Below the pieces are notes generated by a model. The model worked only from the letters and a program-made list of their open reading frames with translations. It was not told the DNA's origin and made no database searches. A program made the translations under genes and the position numbers. From contig CAVYJN010000007.1 in NCBI GenBank assembly GCA_963768885.1, forward strand, positions 124,001 through 188,000: a stretch of DNA of 64,000 nucleotides, in the 5' to 3' direction. Position 1 is the first letter of the stretch, and every line of letters starts with the position of its first letter. This document shows, in pieces, positions 44,679-53,044 of the stretch. The stretch comes from DASRIA01 sp963768885. GTDB lineage: Bacteria > Actinomycetota > Thermoleophilia > Solirubrobacterales > JBBDJG01.

Positions 44679-45760
44679 GCCGTGGGCCCCGCCTCCGGAC
44701 GCCGTACCCGGTAGAGCGGCACCCGGCGCTTGAAGCCCTTGAGCTGCCGCGTGCCCGCGTCCGACCAGTGATAGCCGTCCTCCGCGGCGTCGCGCACCTC
44801 CCGCGTCGCGAGCACGCTCGCCGGGCGTGCCACGCCGGTGACGCGGCTCGCGAGGTTCACGGGCGGGCCGTACCAGTCGCCCTCGCGGCTCACGGCCAGG
44901 CCTCCGGCGACTCCGGCGCGGAGCTGCGGGAAGTCCTCGCCCTCCCGGTCGACCGCCTCGACGAGGTCGAGCAGCGTGTCGAGCAGCGCCGGCGCCGTCG
45001 GCGCCACGAACATCACCGCGTCCCCGATCGTCTTCACCAGGCGGGTGGGCGGCGTGGTGTGCTGCAGCGCGAGCCCCGTGAGCCTGGTCCCGAGCTCCCC
45101 CAGCTCGTCGATCTCGACGCGCTCGCCGAGGCGCGTGAAGCCCACGATGTCCGCAAACCCGGCGAACACGTGGGTGGCGTTGCGGGACGTGCCGGACGCC
45201 AGCTCCTCCTGGCTGATCGCCTGGTTGCGGACGAGGTCCCGGAGGTGCAGCCGCAGGATGTACTGGAGCAGCGGCCCGAGCTTGGGCAGGAACGCGCTCG
45301 CGGCCTCCGCGTTTCGCAGCGCGAGGTCGTATTCCGTGACGCCGCTCTCGAGAAAGGTCTGCGCGGCCACCGAGCGGATCACCTCGGCGCCCTGGGCGAG
45401 CCCCCGTCCCAGCACGCGGGTGATCTCCAGCAGCCCCTCGTCCGGGATCCCGGACGAGCGCAGCTCCGCGATGATCCTGGTCGCCTCGAGGTCCTGGTCG
45501 GTGTAGGCCCGCTCGTCGGGGTCGGGACGCGCGAGCCCGGTCGCCTCTCGCGCCGCCATCAGGTAGTCGAGCGGGAGGCCCGAGCGCTCGGCGACCTCTC
45601 GCGCGGTGTGGCGCGGCTCGCCCGAGAGGACCCGGTCGAGGGGAAGGAACGCGAGCCGGTCCTCCTCGACGGCCCGCTTCAGCTCGTCCAGCGATACGCC
45701 GTCCGCCGCGAGCTCGCGCAGCAACCTCAGGCGCGCTTCGCGGGGCGCGCCCTCCGGCAC
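44675..45760 (-). CDS. Class III adenylate cyclase with N-terminal regulatory domain
   Basis: 361 residues from GTG. The N-terminal ~185 residues match the all-helical autoinhibitory domain of the mycobacterial Rv1264 type (ARLRLLRELAADGVSLDELK, then a MerR-like stretch). The catalytic domain has both metal Asp (FADIVGFT, IGDAVMF), substrate Lys and the transition-state Asn/Arg in NLASRV, so it should make cAMP. In frame, similarity to the regulatory domain continues upstream as REFADAGLLEG to an ATC at 45832, which sits six bases after TAGGAT; no ATG/GTG/TTG is available there. Confidence 0.82.
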   Translation of the reverse strand: MPEGAPREARLRLLRELAADGVSLDELKRAVEEDRLAFLPLDRVLSGEPRHTAREVAERSGLPLDYLMAAREATGLARPDPDERAYTDQDLEATRIIAELRSSGIPDEGLLEITRVLGRGLAQGAEVIRSVAAQTFLESGVTEYDLALRNAEAASAFLPKLGPLLQYILRLHLRDLVRNQAISQEELASGTSRNATHVFAGFADIVGFTRLGERVEIDELGELGTRLTGLALQHTTPPTRLVKTIGDAVMFVAPTAPALLDTLLDLVEAVDREGEDFPQLRAGVAGGLAVSREGDWYGPPVNLASRVTGVARPASVLATREVRDAAEDGYHWSDAGTRQLKGFKRRVPLYRVRRPEAGPTA

Positions 45761-45843
45761 GCCCTCCAGCAGCCCGGCGTCCGCGAACTCCCGGTCGCGA
45801 TCGGGATCGGTTGCCGTCGTCGTGCGCGGGATACTTGGATCCT

Positions 45844-46233
45844 ATGGCGCCGTCGAACATCGACGTCGTGAGAGCCGTGGTCGACGCCTTCAACCGCGGC
45901 GATTTCGCGACGGCCCTCGAGTTCTGCACGGAGGACGTGGAGTTCGACTGGTCGCGGCGCATGCTCGACGGCGAGGTCTTCCACGGGCACGAAGGTTTGC
46001 GCCACTTCATGCAGGACACCCTCGAGATCTTCGACGAGATCCACATTCCCGCCGAGGACGTGACGGACCTCGGCGACGACCTCGTCCTGCTGGCCGGCCG
46101 CGCCCGCTTCAGAGGGCACGCGAGCGGCCTCGACGTCGAGGCGTACGCCGCCAATCTGTGGACCGTGCGGGACGGGAAGGTCTCCCGCTTCCGCTTCTAC
46201 CAGAGCAAGGAGGACGCCCTGGCGGACGTCTAG
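45844..46233 (+). CDS. SnoaL-like (NTF2-fold) protein
   Basis: 129 residues: NIDVVRAVVDAFNRGDFATALEF, then EDVEFDWSRRMLDGEVFHGH, LRHFMQDTLEIFDEIHI and a C-terminal FRFYQSKEDAL. Same fold as the other two SnoaL-like proteins here. It is divergent from the adenylate cyclase gene; the catalytic role, if any, is unknown. Confidence 0.75.
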   Translation: MAPSNIDVVRAVVDAFNRGDFATALEFCTEDVEFDWSRRMLDGEVFHGHEGLRHFMQDTLEIFDEIHIPAEDVTDLGDDLVLLAGRARFRGHASGLDVEAYAANLWTVRDGKVSRFRFYQSKEDALADV

Positions 46234-46235
46234 GT

Positions 46236-48261
46236 CTAGCTCGGCGCCTTGGCCGGGCTGTCGGCGCCCGCGCCGCGATCGAGCTCGTGGCGCAGGTCGC
46301 GGATCTCGTCGCGGAGCTTGGCCGCGTACTCGAAGCGGAGCTCCTCGGCCGCGGCGAGCATCTCCTCCTCGAGCTCCACCATCAGCTTCTCCAGCTCCGC
46401 GGGCGAGCGCACCTCCTCGTCGCGCGAGGCCCGGCGCCGGCTCGAGCGCGGCACCTGCGACTCGAGCGCGAGGAAGTCGCTCATGTCCGAGATCCCCTTC
46501 TTCACGGTCTCGGGGGTGATGCCGTGCTCGGCGTTGTAGGCGACCTGGATGGAACGCCGGCGGTTGGTCTCGCCGATCGCGGTCCGCATCGCGGCCGTCT
46601 CCTTGTCGGCGTACATCAGGACGCGGCCCCGCACGTTGCGCGCCGCGCGGCCGATCGTCTGGATCAGGCTCGTCTCCCCTCGCAGGAAGCCCTCCTTGTC
46701 GGCATCGAGGATCGCCACCAGCGACACCTCGGGCAGGTCGAGGCCCTCGCGCAGCAGGTTCACGCCGACCAGCACGTCGTATTCGCCGAGGCGCAGGTCC
46801 CGGATGATCTGGATCCGCTCGATCGTGTCGATCTCGGAGTGCAGGTAGCGCACGCGGAACCCGTACTCGAGCAGGTAGCCCGTGAGGTCCTCGGCCATCT
46901 TCTTGGTGAGGGTCGTGACGAGCACCCGCTCGTCGGCCTCGGCGCGGACCTTGATCTCGTTCATGAGGTCGTCGATCTGGTGCTTGGTCTCGCGCACCTC
47001 GACCTCGGGGTCGACGATCCCGGTCGGGCGCACGATCTGCTCGACGACGTTGGTCGAGTGCTGGCGCTCGTAGGGGCCCGGGGTCGCCGACACGAACACG
47101 ATCTGCGGCACCCGCTGGAGGAACTCGTCGAAGCGGAGCGGCCGGTTGTCCATCGCCGACGGGAGCCGGAACCCGAAGTCCACGAGCGTCTGCTTGCGCG
47201 AGCGGTCCCCCTCGTACATGCCCCCGATCTGGGGCACCGTCTGATGGGACTCGTCGATGAACATCACGAAGTCGTCCGGGAAGTAGTCGATCAGCGTGTG
47301 CGGCGGCGATCCCGGCGGGCGCCCGTCGAGGATCCGCGAGTAGTTCTCGATGCCCGAGCAGAACCCCATCTCCTTGAGCATCTCCATGTCGTACTCGGTG
47401 CGCTGGCGCAGACGGTGGGCCTCGAGCTCCTTCCCGTTCGCATGCAGCCACTGCACGCGCTCCTCGAGCTCGGCGCGCATCTCGCGCAGCGATCGCTCGA
47501 CGATGTCCTCGGAGGTCACGTAGTGGGTCGCCGGCCAGACCGAGACGTGGCCGAGGTCGTGGAAGATCTCGCCGGTGAGCGGGTCGAAGTGCTGGATCTG
47601 CTCGATCTCGTCGCCGAAGAGCTGGATGCGGTACGCGCTCTCCGCGTAGGCGGGATGCACCTCGAGCACCTCGCCGCGCACCCGGAAGTTGCCGCGCGCG
47701 AGGTTGACGTCGTTGCGCACGTACTGCATCGAGACGAGCTTGCGCAGGGTCAGGTCGCGGTCGATCCACTCGCCCTGCTTGAACAGGATCATCTTCTCCT
47801 TGTAGAGGTCGGGCGACCCGATCCCGTAGATGCAGGACACCGACGCGACGATGATCACGTCCTCGCGCGCGAACAGCGATGCGGTCGCGGCGTGGCGCAG
47901 GCGGTCGATCTCGTCGTTGATCGAGGAGTCCTTCTCGATGTAGAGGTCCTGGTGCGGAACGTAGGCCTCGGGCTGGTAGTAGTCGTAGTACGAGACGAAG
48001 TACTCGACCGCGTTGTCGGGGAAGAACTCGCGGAACTCGCTGCAGAGCTGGGCCGCCAGGGTCTTGTTGTGCGCGAGCACGAGCGTCGGCTTCTGGACCT
48101 GCTCGATCGATGAAGCCCATCGTCGCCGTCTTGCCCGACCCGGTCACGCCGAGCAGGGTCTGGAAGCGGTCGCCTCGCGTGACACCCTCGGCGAGCGCGG
48201 CGGTCGCCGACGGCTGGTCGGCGACGGGCGAATAGGCGGGGTTGAACCTGAACGGCGGCAT
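46236..48261 (-). CDS. uvrB: Excinuclease ABC subunit B (one apparent frameshift)
   Basis: About 674 residues after removing one extra base at 48108. Walker A GVTGSGKTATMGFI, then after the shift IEQVQKPTLVLAHNKTLAAQL, beta-hairpin YYDYYQPEAYVPHQD, IDESHQTVPQIGGMY (DEAD-like box), and a C-terminal UVR coiled-coil (FEYAAKLRDEIRDLRHEL). It opens DNA at lesions found by UvrA. TAACAT seven bases before the ATG suggests leaderless transcription. uvrC is not in the window. Confidence 0.94.
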
Positions 48262-48268
48262 CCCGGAG

Positions 48269-48274
48269 ATGTTA
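48269..48274 (-). promoter_or_regulatory. -10 element (TAACAT) for uvrB
   Basis: TAACAT, seven bases, uvrB ATG on the minus strand, in the 51-base gap behind the lytic transglycosylase gene. Confidence 0.45.
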
Positions 48275-48312
48275 GAGGCGTGCCGTACCGGCGCCGTGAC
48301 GGAGTTGAGTCG

Positions 48313-48942
48313 TCAGAGCCCCAGCTCGCTGCGGTACGTGCTCGCGTACTCGTCGCGCTTGGCGATCACGTCGCGTGTGTAGTCGGCGGTCTCGAGGAAA
48401 CGGATGTCGTCCACGGTGAGGGACTTGCCGCCCCACGCGTCCACCCGGGTGTGGCCGGCGTTGTACGCCGCCACCGCGGCCACCGCGTTGCCGTCGTAGC
48501 GGTCGAGCAGGTAGCGCAGGTACCAGCTGCCGTAGGAGATGTTGATCTGGGGGTCGGCGAGGTCGCCCTGCTCGAACTCCGTGCCGCCCGACTTGCGGGC
48601 GATGAAGTGGGCCGTGCTCGGCAGGATCTGCATCAGCCCCTTGGCCCCGGCCGACGAGGTCACGTCGCGGAACTTCGACTCGCGGTAGATCACGGCCGCG
48701 ATCAGCGCCGGATCGAGGTTCTTGTCGCGGGCCTGCTGGCGGATCACGTCCTCGTGGCGCAGCGGCAGCGTGATCTCGCGGATCGCGTCGTCGACCATCG
48801 GGCGCACGGCGAGCGCACCCGCCACGAGCAGGCCGGCGAGGCCCAGCACGATGGCCATGGTGCGCCGCCGGGTCGCTCTGCGACCCGCCCGGGGCATCCG
48901 TCGCGCGCTCGTGGAGGACCCGGCCAGCGTGCGTCCTCTCAC
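48313..48942 (-). CDS. SLT-family lytic transglycosylase
   Basis: 209 residues: a basic N-terminus, one membrane anchor (IVLGLAGLLVAGALAV, about 31-46), and a Slt70-like domain with the catalytic Glu in AAVIYRESKFRDV, SAGAKGLMQILPSTA, and AAYNAGHTRVDAWGG. It cleaves peptidoglycan to anhydromuropeptides outside the membrane. Starts with GTG overlapping the coaE stop (GTGA). Confidence 0.9.
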   Translation of the reverse strand: MRGRTLAGSSTSARRMPRAGRRATRRRTMAIVLGLAGLLVAGALAVRPMVDDAIREITLPLRHEDVIRQQARDKNLDPALIAAVIYRESKFRDVTSSAGAKGLMQILPSTAHFIARKSGGTEFEQGDLADPQINISYGSWYLRYLLDRYDGNAVAAVAAYNAGHTRVDAWGGKSLTVDDIRFLETADYTRDVIAKRDEYASTYRSELGL

Positions 48943-49535
48943 CGGCGCGCTCGCTGTCGCAACTCGTCCAGCATCGTGGCAACCGTACCTTCGAGATCGG
49001 CCAAAGACCCATCATTGCGGATCACGTAGTCCGCACGGTCCGCTTTCTCATCCTGCGTGAGCTGCCGGCCCGCCCGCCCGGCGACCCCCTCGTGCCCGCG
49101 TGCCGCGGCGCGCTCGGTCCGCAGGTCCTCGTCCGTCACGACCGCGATCGTCGCGTCGAACACCCCCTCGATGCCGGCCTCGAAGAGCAGCGGGACCTCC
49201 ACCACCGCCACGTCGGGCGGCACGTCGCGACGCTCGAGCCCCATTCGCCAGGCGGCGGTGCGCTCCCCGACCCGCGGGAAGATGGTCCCCTCCAGCCAGG
49301 AGAGCTCCTCTGGGCGCTCGAAGACGATCGAGGCCACCGCGGCCCGGTCGACCTCCTCCCCGGCCACGACGCGCGCCCCCCAGCGCTCGTGCAGCAGGTC
49401 GCGCACCTCGGGTGTCCCGAGCAGCTCGTGAACGACGGCGTCACTCGAGAGCGTCGGCACGCCGAGCCGCTCGAACGCGGCCAGCGCCTCGGACTTGCCG
49501 GAGCCCAGGCCCCCGGTCAAGCCGACGAACAGCAA
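48939..49535 (-). CDS. coaE: Dephospho-CoA kinase
   Basis: 198 residues. P-loop GLTGGLGSGKSEAL, SSDAVVHELLG, and VPLLFEAGIEGVFD. The last enzyme of CoA synthesis; the panCDB genes in this window serve the start of the same pathway. TTG start three bases after the rpsA stop, so co-transcribed with rpsA. Confidence 0.93.
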   Translation of the reverse strand: MLFVGLTGGLGSGKSEALAAFERLGVPTLSSDAVVHELLGTPEVRDLLHERWGARVVAGEEVDRAAVASIVFERPEELSWLEGTIFPRVGERTAAWRMGLERRDVPPDVAVVEVPLLFEAGIEGVFDATIAVVTDEDLRTERAAARGHEGVAGRAGRQLTQDEKADRADYVIRNDGSLADLEGTVATMLDELRQRARR

Positions 49536-49538
49536 GTC

Positions 49539-50966
49539 CTAGGCTTGGTCCTCGGGCGCCGTTTCTTCCGCGGCCTCGGCCGGAGCGGCCTCCGGGGCGG
49601 AGGGCTCCTCCTCCACCGCGGCGGGCTCCTCGGCCGGCGCCTGCGACGCCTCGGCAGCTTCGGCGGCCTCGACGGCCTCGACGGCCTGCGCCTCGGGAGT
49701 GAGCTGGGCGACCTGCTCCTCGGCGGCGGGAGCGCCCTCGTCCTCGGACGCGAAGACCTCCTCCGAGAGCCCCAGGTCCGGGACTTCGCCCATCTCTGCG
49801 CCCTCGGTGGGCGGCACCTCGCGACGCTCGAGCACCTGGCCCTCGACGCGCTTCAGGCTGAGCGACAGCCGGCGGCGCTCCTCGTCGATCTCGAGGATCT
49901 TCACCTTCACCTCGTCGCCGGGCTCGACGACCTCACGCGGGTTCTCGACATGGTGCTGGGCGAGCTCGGAGATGTGGACGAGGCCCTCGACCCCCTCCAT
50001 GATCTCGACGAACGCGCCGAAGCTGACGACCTTGGTGACCTTGCCCTCGAGCACGTCGCCGACGTTGTAGGTGCGCACGACGCGCTCCCACGGATCCTCC
50101 TGCGTCTGCTTGAGGCCGAGCGAGATGCGCTGGCGGTCGCGGTCGATGTCGAGCACCTTCACCGCGACGGTGTCACCGATGTTGAGGACCTCCGAAGGAT
50201 GGTTGACGTGGCCCCAGGAAAGCTCGGAGATGTGTATGAGGCCGTCGATGCCGTCGAGGTCGACGAATGCGCCGAAGTCGACGATGTTGGAGATCGTCCC
50301 CTCCACGACCTGGCCCCGCTCGAGCCGGTCGAGGATCTGCTGGCGAGCCTCCTTGCGCTCCTCCTCCAGCACCGCGCGCCGCGAGAGCACGACGTTGTTG
50401 CGGCTGCGGTTCAGCTCGATGACCTTGCACTCGATCTTCTGGCCGAGGTACTCGTCGAGGTTCTGCACCCGGCGGATGTCGACGAGCGACGCGGGCAGGA
50501 ACCCACGCACGCCGAGGTCGATGATCAGGCCGCCCTTGACGACCTCGATCACGGTGCCCTCGACCGGCTCGCCGGACTCGGCCGCTCCCTCGATCCGCCG
50601 CCAGGCACGCTCGAACCGGGCGCGCTTCTTCGAGAGGATGAGGCGGCCGTCCTGGTCCTCCTTGGTGAGGACCAACGCGTCGACCTCCTCGCCCAGCGAA
50701 ACCTCCTCGGCCGGGTCGATCGAGCGCCGGATCGACAGCTCGTTCTGGGGGATGACGCCCTCGGACTTGTAGCCGATGTCGACGAGGACCTCGTCCTTGT
50801 CGATGCGCACGACCTGGCCGGTCACGACGTCGCCCTCCTCGAAGGAGACCATGGTCGCGTCGTAATTCGGGATCAGCTGGCCGTCGACTTCGATCATGAA
50901 GTCGATCATGCTCTGCTGCTGAGAAGGCCCCGGGGCAGCCTGAGGGGGCGCGTCGACCTGCGGCAC
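49539..50966 (-). CDS. rpsA: Ribosomal protein S1 (four S1 domains)
   Basis: 475 residues. Four S1 RNA-binding domains at about residues 34-100, 118-185, 203-270 and 288-355 (the last two with VDFGAFVDLDGIDGLIHISE and VSFGAFVEIMEGVEGLVHIS), then an acidic Ala/Glu tail of about 100 residues. Four domains instead of six is the actinobacterial form. The GTG at 50966 is chosen because TATAGT lies exactly seven bases upstream; the alternative ATG at MIDFMIEVDGQ would waste that spacing. Confidence 0.93.
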   Translation of the reverse strand: MPQVDAPPQAAPGPSQQQSMIDFMIEVDGQLIPNYDATMVSFEEGDVVTGQVVRIDKDEVLVDIGYKSEGVIPQNELSIRRSIDPAEEVSLGEEVDALVLTKEDQDGRLILSKKRARFERAWRRIEGAAESGEPVEGTVIEVVKGGLIIDLGVRGFLPASLVDIRRVQNLDEYLGQKIECKVIELNRSRNNVVLSRRAVLEEERKEARQQILDRLERGQVVEGTISNIVDFGAFVDLDGIDGLIHISELSWGHVNHPSEVLNIGDTVAVKVLDIDRDRQRISLGLKQTQEDPWERVVRTYNVGDVLEGKVTKVVSFGAFVEIMEGVEGLVHISELAQHHVENPREVVEPGDEVKVKILEIDEERRRLSLSLKRVEGQVLERREVPPTEGAEMGEVPDLGLSEEVFASEDEGAPAAEEQVAQLTPEAQAVEAVEAAEAAEASQAPAEEPAAVEEEPSAPEAAPAEAAEETAPEDQA

Positions 50967-50973
50967 GCGCAGA

Positions 50974-50979
50974 ACTATA
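50974..50979 (-). promoter_or_regulatory. -10 element (TATAGT) for rpsA-coaE, leaderless spacing
   Basis: TATAGT, seven bases, then the rpsA GTG on the minus strand. A leaderless start for S1 itself is notable because S1 is dispensable for leaderless initiation in E. coli. Confidence 0.5.
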
Positions 50980-51021
50980 GCGTCGATCCGGTGATGGGCC
51001 GTGAGGGCCGGATCGCGTTGG

Positions 51022-51027
51022 TAGCCT
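51022..51027 (+). promoter_or_regulatory. -10 element (TAGCCT) before the GGR-like gene
   Basis: TAGCCT ends nine bases before the ATG at 51037 with no ribosome site between; divergent from the rpsA promoter 43 bases away. Confidence 0.4.
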
Positions 51028-51036
51028 GCCGCCAAG

Positions 51037-52170
51037 ATGCCGAGCCGCCGCACCAAGAGGGGTGAGGAGCGCACCCGCCTGGCGGGCGACTACGACGCGA
51101 TCGTCTGCGGCGCGAGCTTCGCGGGACTCGCCACCGCGCGCGAGCTCGGGGGCGCGCGCGTCCTGATGCTCGACCGCTACGAGGTCGGCGAGCGCCAGAC
51201 CTCCGCCTGCGCGGCGCCGACCGCCTGGCTCCGGGCGCTCGGGCTCGAGGGCTCGATGCGGCAGTCCTTCGACCGTCTCGTGCTGCACACCCCGCACGGG
51301 ACCGTGCGCTTCCCCCTCCCCTGGACGTTCTCCACCTTCGACTACCGCACGCTGTGCGAGCTGCTGGACGACCAGAACGATGCCGAGTTCGAGACCGCGA
51401 CGGTCGAGGGCCGGTCGCCGGGCGAGGGTGGCCTGGTCACGGTCCGCACCGACCGCGGCGAGGTCAGCGCGCCGCTCGTCGTCGACGCCCTCGGCTGGAG
51501 GCGCGTGCTGGGCGCCGACGGCTACCAGCCCCCCGACGCGCCGCTCTCGCGCGGCCTCGAGGTGCATCCGGAGGGATCTTCCGGCGAGCTCGAGATCTGG
51601 ATCGACCGCTCGATCGTGCCCGCGGGCTACGGCTGGAGCTTTCCGGCGGCCGGCGAGGTGCGAGTCGGCGTGGGCTCCTTCGACCCGCGGTTTCACGTGA
51701 AGGACCCCACGGTCGACCTCGCGGGGCGCCTGCGGCGGGACGCGGTCCGCTACCAGGGCAACTGGATCCCCCACAAGCTGCGCGAGGCGACCGACGGCGA
51801 GGTGTTCTTCGCCGGCGACTCCGCCGGCCACTGCCTGCCGCTGACCGCGGAGGGCATCCGCACCGCGTTCTACTTCGGCATCGCGCTGGGCCGCGAGCTG
51901 CGGGAGGTGCTGGAGGGCCGCGCGTCGCGCGAGGCCTCCCTGCGCCGCTACGCCGCGTTCTCGGCCGGGCACGAGCTGAAGTTCAGGTGGATGCTGCGGG
52001 CGCAGCGCCTCGTCCCGCGGGTGCCGCCGCGCGCGCTGGCGCTCGCGACGCGCGCGATGGCGACCCGTGCCTTCACGCACTGGGCCTTCGATCACTATCT
52101 GAAGGTGGCTCCGCCCGAGTTCGCGCGCGCGGCCGCTGCGCGTGCGGCGGAGCCGGCCCTGACGGCCTGA
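51037..52170 (+). CDS. Geranylgeranyl-reductase-like FAD-dependent oxidoreductase
   Basis: 377 residues. N-terminal FAD Rossmann motif AIVCGASFAGLATARELGG, second FAD region EVFFAGDSAGHCLPLTAEGI with the conserved GD, and a C-terminal helical part (AFTHWAFDHYLKVAPPEF). The GGR family reduces isoprenoid side chains such as those of menaquinone or polyprenols. No neighbouring isoprenoid genes are present to fix the substrate. Confidence 0.8.
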   Translation: MPSRRTKRGEERTRLAGDYDAIVCGASFAGLATARELGGARVLMLDRYEVGERQTSACAAPTAWLRALGLEGSMRQSFDRLVLHTPHGTVRFPLPWTFSTFDYRTLCELLDDQNDAEFETATVEGRSPGEGGLVTVRTDRGEVSAPLVVDALGWRRVLGADGYQPPDAPLSRGLEVHPEGSSGELEIWIDRSIVPAGYGWSFPAAGEVRVGVGSFDPRFHVKDPTVDLAGRLRRDAVRYQGNWIPHKLREATDGEVFFAGDSAGHCLPLTAEGIRTAFYFGIALGRELREVLEGRASREASLRRYAAFSAGHELKFRWMLRAQRLVPRVPPRALALATRAMATRAFTHWAFDHYLKVAPPEFARAAAARAAEPALTA

Positions 52171-52233
52171 GTTTCGCCCCCGCCGCTCCGCGGGCAGCCT
52201 GCCTCGCAGACCCGAATCGAAACGGAGGCTCAC

Positions 52234-52422
52234 ATGAGCATCGTCGACAAGATCACGGGACGCGCGAAGAAGGCCGCCGGGGACCTGGCGGACGACGCGT
52301 CGCTGCGGCGCCAAGGCGCGCGCGAGGAGCGCAAGGGCGAGGCCAAGGAAGAGCTCGACCGCGCGCAGGGCAAGGTCGAGGACAAGGCGTCCGAGGTCTC
52401 GAACCTCGAACGTAAGACCTGA
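52234..52422 (+). CDS. CsbD-like stress protein
   Basis: 62 residues, very charged: MSIVDKITGRAKKAAGDLAD, with a repeated KGEAKEELDRAQGKVEDKA helix. The CsbD family is general-stress induced, often one of the most abundant proteins in stressed cells, with unknown molecular role. GGAGG lies eight bases before the ATG, a leadered start unlike many neighbours. Confidence 0.85.
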   Translation: MSIVDKITGRAKKAAGDLADDASLRRQGAREERKGEAKEELDRAQGKVEDKASEVSNLERKT

Positions 52423-52435
52423 ACCCACAGAGCTC

Positions 52436-52463
52436 CCGGAATTTGCGGCTAAGCAAATTCCGG
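52436..52463. terminator. 11-bp palindromic hairpin between convergent csbD and DMT genes
   Basis: CCGGAATTTGC, GGCTAA, GCAAATTCCGG. Read on the minus strand the loop is TTAGCC, matching the TTAGC loop of the hairpin at 25429-25457. On the plus strand CCTTCTT follows, a short T-rich tail for csbD. Confidence 0.6.
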
Positions 52464-52468
52464 CCTTC

Positions 52469-52912
52469 TTACGTCCGGATCACGAGCAGCGTTCCGGCGA
52501 ACAGCAGCAGGACGCCGATCACGCGCGTGAGCGTGATCGGCGTTTCCTCGAGCCCGAGCCAGCCGAAGCGGTCGATCACGACGGACATCGTGAGCTGCCC
52601 CGCGACGGTCGCGGCCGTCACGCCGCCGGCGCCGAGCGTGCGCACCGTGAGCAGCACGGTCGTCACGTAGGCGGCTCCCAGGATCCCGCCGATCAGGTAG
52701 TACCACCGCACGTCGGTCGCCTTCGCGACGCTCCCGATCTCGCCGCTCACCACGACGATCCCGATCAGCAGCAGGGTGCCGACGGTGAACGAGATCGCGG
52801 CTGCCGGCATCGTGCCCGTCACCTTGCCGAGCCCGGAGTTGATCGGCGCCTGGAGCGCGATCAGTGATCCCACCACGATGGTCGCGCCGGCGGCGACGAA
52901 GGTGCGGTCCAT
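52469..52912 (-). CDS. DUF606/YdcZ-type DMT transporter
   Basis: 147 residues with five hydrophobic helices, starting MDRTFVAAGATIVVGSLIAL, with QAPINSGLGKVTG near residue 25 and GQLTMSVVIDRFGWLGL near the end. It fits the short, five-helix DUF606 branch of the DMT superfamily, which dimerises. The start chosen excludes an upstream in-frame stretch that runs through the palindromic repeat. Confidence 0.78.
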   Translation of the reverse strand: MDRTFVAAGATIVVGSLIALQAPINSGLGKVTGTMPAAAISFTVGTLLLIGIVVVSGEIGSVAKATDVRWYYLIGGILGAAYVTTVLLTVRTLGAGGVTAATVAGQLTMSVVIDRFGWLGLEETPITLTRVIGVLLLFAGTLLVIRT

Positions 52913-52923
52913 CAGGCCCCGCG

Positions 52924-52974
52924 GCGGCTCGCCGCCACCTAAAGTCCTGTGAGTCGGCCTTGAGGCCGCCTCTT
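52924..52974. repeat. Palindromic repeat unit, copy 1
   Basis: The last 45 bases (52930-52974) are identical to copy 2, 66 bases downstream. It contains CCTAAAGTCCTGTGAGTC flanked by GGCGGC/GCCGCC inverted repeats, and a GGCC-TTGA-GGCC stem. Confidence 0.75.
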
Positions 52975-52988
52975 CGCCGAACATCGAG

Positions 52989-53040
52989 GCGGCTTCGCCG
53001 CCACCTAAAGTCCTGTGAGTCGGCCTTGAGGCCGCCTCTT
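52989..53040. repeat. Palindromic repeat unit, copy 2
   Basis: Same unit as 52924-52974 with perfect identity over 45 bases. GAGGCGGC at 52986-52993 is complementary to GCCGCCTC at 53031-53038, so the whole unit can fold, and GGCGGC-TTC-GCCGCC forms a nested stem. It ends five bases before the polA stop codon (minus strand). Confidence 0.75.
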
Positions 53041-53044
53041 CTAA

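Noticed and set aside
48263..48312. LexA box controlling uvrB or uvrA
   Set aside because: No CGAAC-N4-GTTCG-like sequence was found upstream of either gene; both have only the simple leaderless promoters.
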